Origin: Paenibacillus ehimensis NBRC 15659
GTDB lineage: Bacteria > Bacillota > Bacilli > Paenibacillales > NBRC-103111
Direction: 5' to 3'
DNA length: 64,000 nucleotides
Assembly (NCBI RefSeq): GCF_004000785.1
Contig: NZ_BILX01000004.1
Span: 124,001-188,000 of the forward strand
Shown here piece by piece: positions 60,713-64,000 of the stretch. Every line of letters starts with the position of its first letter. The first letter of the stretch is position 1. The position numbers were made by a program, and so were the translations under genes. The notes beneath the pieces are model-generated. The model had not been told where the DNA came from. It saw only the letters and a list, made by a program, of their open reading frames with translations, and did no database searches.

Positions 60713-62455
60713 TTATCCCAAATGAAGCTCCTTCATCTTGTTGTACAGGGTTCCCCGGGAAATGCCCAGCAGCTTGGCTGCGGCGCTCTTGTTGCCGAGC
60801 GTCTTGGCCAAGGCGTCTTCGATTAGCGATTTTTCCTCTTCTTCGGTATTCCGCGTTTTCAATATTCGCAATTGCGGATCGGGCTGCTCCGCCCTTGTCT
60901 TGTCCAAATGCGGCTGCTCCTTTTGCAAATGCGCAGGGAGGCTGGTCATCGCAATGCGTTCGTTTTCGCTGAGAATCAGGCACCGTTCCACGACGCTCAT
61001 CAGCTCGTTGATGTTGCCGGGCCAATCGTAATTGGCGAACGCCAGCATCACTTCGGGCTCAAGCTGCGGAATCGGCTTTTGATACTGCAGCGCAAATTGT
61101 CTGACGAACGTTTGAACGAGCGACGGGATGTCTTCCTTTCGCTCGCGAAGCGCAGGCAAGGCGATGGAAATGACGCTCAGCGCGTAATACAAATCGGACC
61201 GGAACAGCTGTTTTTCGACCAATTTGTGCAAATCCCGATCCGTTGCCGCGATGATGCGGGCATGCACCGGAATAGGGGCGGTCCCGCCCGTCCGAACGAC
61301 CGTTTGCGTCTGAATGGATTGCGCCAGCTTCGCTTGAATGTCCGGCGGCAGCCGGTCGATTTCGTTCAGGAACAGCGTGCCTTGATCGGCCAATTCCAAT
61401 TTTCCGGCGCTGCCGGTCTGATTTCCTGAAAAAGCGCCCCCCTGAAAGCCGAAGAGCTCCGTTTCCAGCAATCCGGCGGGGATGGAACCGCAATGCAGCG
61501 TAATGAACGGCTTGTCGGCCCGCGGACTGGCTTGATGAATCACTTGGGCAAGCTGTTCCTTGCCTACCCCGGCTTCCCCGATCAGCAGCAGAGGATTTTC
61601 GGCTCCGGCCACTTTTCTCGCCAGCCGGATCGCATTGCCGATCAGTTCGCCTTTGCCCTTGATGAAGGAAAACGGGTCCTCATGGCTTGCCTGTTCGTCG
61701 AAGCGCGCCATATGGGTCGAAGAAAGCTCGTCGTTCAGACGGACCAATTGGGTGATGTCCTGCTCCGTGGCGATCCCGCCGATAATATGGCCGCTATCAT
61801 CCACAACGGGAGAAGCGTTGACCAGCACGTGGTTGCCGGGACGCGGACGGTGATACGTATTCCGGATCATCCGGCCTTCGTCCAGCATTCGGAGCACCAT
61901 GAGCGCCTCCGGTTGGAAATGCTCGCCAATGCGCCTGCCCAATATATCTTTTTTGTCGATGCCGTACGTCTCCTCGGCGACGGTATTCCAGCAAATCACC
62001 GTGCCGCTCTGGTCGACGACCGTTACCGCGTCGGTTACCGTCTCCGCCAGCGTGAAGAAGTAGGAAGCGAGCCGCTGACGCTCTTTATAAACGAAAGTCA
62101 GCAGCTCGGCCATAAAGCTGTAACCGACCAAGGTTCCGTCGGCTTCCCGGAAGACGACGGGCCGCTGGGTCGCGGTGGGCAGCTGCATGAAGCTTTCGTA
62201 GTTCCCTGCGGCGACCTCCGAATGAGGGAGAACGGGAGACAGCAGATTCGGGCAGCACGCCAAGTCGTCGATCGTCGTATCCTGCCGCTGCTCGAAAAGC
62301 CAAAGATCCCCGGAGGTAAACAAGTAAGCGCTGTTATCCTTCAGGATGCAGACGGCAGCGTCTCGACGCAGGTATGCCGCAATGTCGCAAATTGTCGAAT
62401 GAAGAGGAAGCATATGCATTTGTCGATGAATAGGTAATTGTTCAGCATTGAACAT
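60713..62455 (-). CDS. Sigma-54-type transcriptional activator with PAS domain
   Basis: A 580-residue enhancer-binding-protein-like regulator: an unfamiliar N-terminal sensor region (1-140), a PAS domain (FFTLAETVTDAVTVVDQSGTVICWN, read over two strands, then ILGRRIGEHF), an AAA+ domain with Walker A GEAGVGKE near residue 293, and a Fis-type HTH at the C-terminus (NKSAAAKLLGISRGTLYNKM). Two motifs are unusual: the sigma-54 contact loop reads GAFSGN instead of GAFTGA, and Walker B reads LFLNEI instead of LFLDEI. It is divergent from a Leu/Ile/Val-type binding-protein gene and probably regulates it. ATG 62455 follows GAGG. Confidence 0.85.
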   Translation of the reverse strand: MFNAEQLPIHRQMHMLPLHSTICDIAAYLRRDAAVCILKDNSAYLFTSGDLWLFEQRQDTTIDDLACCPNLLSPVLPHSEVAAGNYESFMQLPTATQRPVVFREADGTLVGYSFMAELLTFVYKERQRLASYFFTLAETVTDAVTVVDQSGTVICWNTVAEETYGIDKKDILGRRIGEHFQPEALMVLRMLDEGRMIRNTYHRPRPGNHVLVNASPVVDDSGHIIGGIATEQDITQLVRLNDELSSTHMARFDEQASHEDPFSFIKGKGELIGNAIRLARKVAGAENPLLLIGEAGVGKEQLAQVIHQASPRADKPFITLHCGSIPAGLLETELFGFQGGAFSGNQTGSAGKLELADQGTLFLNEIDRLPPDIQAKLAQSIQTQTVVRTGGTAPIPVHARIIAATDRDLHKLVEKQLFRSDLYYALSVISIALPALRERKEDIPSLVQTFVRQFALQYQKPIPQLEPEVMLAFANYDWPGNINELMSVVERCLILSENERIAMTSLPAHLQKEQPHLDKTRAEQPDPQLRILKTRNTEEEEKSLIEDALAKTLGNKSAAAKLLGISRGTLYNKMKELHLG

Positions 62456-62554
62456 AGGCAGCCTCGCATGGGGTTTTATAATTAAATTTAACATGAAAAA
62501 GAACGGGTTACAACTGAAGGCCATCCGCCGATTGGATTATTTTCCATGTAAAAA

Positions 62555-62572
62555 ATGTTCATTTTTGAACAT
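62555..62572. promoter_or_regulatory. 18-bp palindrome, candidate activator binding site
   Basis: ATGTTCA-TTTT-TGAACAT is a perfect 7+7 inverted repeat, 100 nt upstream of the regulator start and 38 nt upstream of a sigma-A-type -35 box facing the binding-protein gene. Single TGAACAT half-sites recur at 62449-62455 and 62865-62871. Enhancer-type regulators often bind such dyads. Confidence 0.6.
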
Positions 62573-62609
62573 AAGGACAAAATGTGAAACTTTTTTTGTC
62601 AAAAGTATG

Positions 62610-62638
62610 TACAAAATAACGATGCCTGTGTATAATCG
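62610..62638 (+). promoter_or_regulatory. Sigma-A-type promoter toward the binding-protein gene
   Basis: TGTACA (62610-62615) and a perfect TATAAT (62633-62638) with a 17-nt spacer. It would give a leader of over 400 nt before the ATG at 63069. Confidence 0.55.
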
Positions 62639-62644
62639 GCTGTG

Positions 62645-63019
62645 TAAACAAATTTAACACTGCAAAGGGGAGGAAATAAAACATTTTGTGGAACGATGTC
62701 ATTTCACAAAGAAAAGGTCAAGTTTTTGTAAATTAATCAAATCTTCAACGCATCGGCTCAAGCTCCTCATGCCGTCCGAAAGAGGACGGTGTTCCGACAA
62801 ATTTAGTTGAACGTCACTCATCAGAATAAAACTCCAAGCGCGTAATGCATTACACTCCGTCTATTGAACATACTGCCATCAACGATCCATTCATGCTTAG
62901 TACCCTATGGTTGATTTATCCGCTTCATTCGCCGGCGCCATTGCTGCGAAACGGCCACGACCGATCTGACGAAGAACACGGTAGATAAAAAGAAATGCGC
63001 ATTCGTTGCAGAAGGTTTG
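62645..63019 (+). other. Long leader before the binding-protein gene
   Basis: The stretch between the sigma-A-type promoter and the coding region has no supported ORF. It holds a ribosome-site-like GGGGAGGAAAT near 62667 without a good start, a perfect CCGTCC-GAAAGA-GGACGG hairpin near 62773-62790, a TAATGCATTA palindrome at 62843-62852, and a weak -24/-12-like element CCGGCGC-N6-CTGCG near 62932-62948 (GG and GC 10 nt apart). A regulated leader or a second, sigma-54 promoter are both possible. Confidence 0.4.
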
Positions 63020-63033
63020 TGAAAGCGGTTACT
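63020..63033 (+). promoter_or_regulatory. cre-like site before the binding-protein gene
   Basis: TGAAAGCGGTTACT matches the cre consensus TGWAARCGYTWNCW at all but the ninth position. It lies 36 nt before the ATG, downstream of the sigma-A-type promoter, where CcpA could act as a roadblock. Confidence 0.55.
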
Positions 63034-63068
63034 TCATAAAGACAAAATTCGGGAGGTCGTCTAAAACA

Positions 63069-64000
63069 ATGAAAAAGCAAACTTCGATTGGAATTGCAAC
63101 CGTTATCTTGGGAATGTTAGCGCTTACTGCATGCGGGGGGAATCCCGACGGAGCGAAGTCTGCATCAGGTTCGGCGGAAGGGTCGGCCTCGGGCAAGGAA
63201 ATTAAAATCGGAATGATGTTCGCATTAAGCGGCAACGAGGCCAAAATGGGCCAGGACATGAAGCAGGCTGCGGAATTGGCGGCTGAAGAGATCAACGCCG
63301 CCGGCGGCATTAACGGCAGCAAAATCAAGCTTGTCGCCCAGGACGACGCTTGCGATCCGCAGACCGCTACGGCTGCCGCCAACAAGCTCGTATCCGAAGG
63401 CGTCACCGCCGTCGTCGGCGGCTATTGCTCCGGCGCGGCGATCCCGGCTACCGGCGTGTTCCATCAAAACGGCATCCCGACGGTCATTACGGCAGCCAAC
63501 TCGCAAAAAATCGCCGATCAGAAATTTCCGGAAATCTTCATGATCAACGGCACCGGGGTGCACCAGGCGCAGATGGCGACGGAGTATATGGTCAACAAAA
63601 ACCAAGCGAAAAAAATTGCGATCATTCATGACAACTCCGCGTTCGCCAAAGACTTGGGGGAAGTGACGAAGAAGCAGGTAGAGAGCGCGGGCGGGAAAGT
63701 GGTCGTATTCGACGCCGTGAACCCGGACGAAACGGATTTCTCTTCGCTGGTGTCCAAGCTGAAGCAAGCGCAGCCGGACGCGACGTACTGGACGGCGTAC
63801 TATAAGGGCGGAGGCCTGTTTATTAAGCAGTTCAAGCAGCAGGGCGTTTCCGGCATCATCGGAGTGGGCGACGGCGCAAACGACAAGATGCTGATCGACA
63901 TTGCCGGTAAAGAGGCGGCCGAAGGCACGTTCATCACCAACAGCCCGACGGCGGAATTTCTGCCGGAGGCGAAGAAATTTATCGATGATTATAAAGCCAA
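63069..64000 (+). CDS. Leu/Ile/Val-type ABC transporter substrate-binding lipoprotein (partial)
   Basis: The reading frame is open to the end of the window, giving 310 residues of an incomplete gene. The signal peptide ends in a lipobox LALTAC with lipidated Cys22, followed by a Gly/Ser linker and a type I periplasmic-binding fold: IKIGMMFALSGNEAKMGQDM, EEINAAGGINGSKIKLVAQDDACDP and AVVGGYCSGAAIPATGV are typical of LivJ-like proteins. The pair of cysteines in the ligand domain (DDACDP and GGYCSG) is common in this family. Branched-chain amino acids, amides or aromatic acids are all possible ligands. Permease and ATPase genes probably follow beyond the window. Confidence 0.92.
   Translation, partial: MKKQTSIGIATVILGMLALTACGGNPDGAKSASGSAEGSASGKEIKIGMMFALSGNEAKMGQDMKQAAELAAEEINAAGGINGSKIKLVAQDDACDPQTATAAANKLVSEGVTAVVGGYCSGAAIPATGVFHQNGIPTVITAANSQKIADQKFPEIFMINGTGVHQAQMATEYMVNKNQAKKIAIIHDNSAFAKDLGEVTKKQVESAGGKVVVFDAVNPDETDFSSLVSKLKQAQPDATYWTAYYKGGGLFIKQFKQQGVSGIIGVGDGANDKMLIDIAGKEAAEGTFITNSPTAEFLPEAKKFIDDYKA

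Noticed and set aside
62690-62732. Short leader peptide ORF before the binding-protein gene
   Set aside because: Two tiny frames exist near GGGGAGGAAAT, but neither has a start codon at a normal distance.
62932-62948. Sigma-54 promoter of the Liv-type binding-protein gene
   Set aside because: GG and GC have the correct 10-nt spacing, but several consensus bases differ, so it is mentioned only as a weak element.

Overview
The window looks like chromosomal DNA of a GC-rich, endospore-forming Firmicute of the Paenibacillaceae type (Paenibacillus or a close relative). The reasons are Bacillus-style gene sets (fadN-fadA-fadE, BceRS/BceAB-type modules, a speA-type decarboxylase, CgeB-like and PdaB-like sporulation families), strong Shine-Dalgarno sequences with frequent TTG and GTG starts, sigma-A promoters and CcpA-type cre sites. 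I see no tRNA, rRNA, CRISPR array, transposase, prophage or obvious island boundary.

Layout. 1-6436: fatty-acid degradation operon (end of fadN, fadA, fadE, acyl-CoA synthetase, hotdog thioesterase, SCP2 protein). 6498-13363 (minus): antimicrobial-peptide sensing and detoxification module, with a BceRS-type two-component system upstream of an ABC-2 exporter (ATPase plus two permeases) and a BceAB transporter. 13542-15912: Lrp regulator, EamA exporter and Asp/Glu-type racemase. 16284-19788: ROK regulator, chemoreceptor and a small membrane protein. 19789-33785: a complete ethanolamine-utilisation (eut) bacterial microcompartment operon. 33803-39420: LysR/MFS pair, PadR regulator and two unknown genes. 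39844-48700: peptide-utilisation operon (P1/S58 peptidase, CocE hydrolase, HAD protein, complete Dpp/Opp ABC transporter). 48877-54159: unknown repeat protein, three tandem CgeB-like glycosyltransferases and a PdaB-like deacetylase. 54173-60636: MBL hydrolase, UspA, cysteine synthase, speA-like decarboxylase, SufS-like desulfurase, YggS. 60713-64000: sigma-54-type activator divergent from a Leu/Ile/Val-type solute-binding lipoprotein that runs off the window.

The most interesting region is the eut locus. Shell proteins (EutL, a BMC protein with a SAP/Rho-N-like tail, EutM, EutN, EutS), enzymes (EutBC lyase, EutA reactivase, EutE, PduL), the EutP GTPase and the EutVW two-component antitermination system lie in one run of genes. 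The locus lacks eutH, eutT, eutD, eutG, eutQ and eutJ. An APC permease paired with an unannotated 42-residue membrane peptide probably replaces EutH, and PduL replaces EutD. The leader carries a cre site over the -35 box, a terminator, and an overlapping hairpin whose hexaloop has A1 and G4 as expected for an ANTAR (EutV) target. A 19-nt element starting at the last base of the -10 box is shared almost exactly by the eut promoter and the ROK regulator promoter, which suggests a third input. Other items worth attention are a leader terminator before the peptide operon, an 18-bp palindrome beside the sigma-54-type regulator, and a deacetylase whose C-terminus is encoded antisense to its convergent neighbour.
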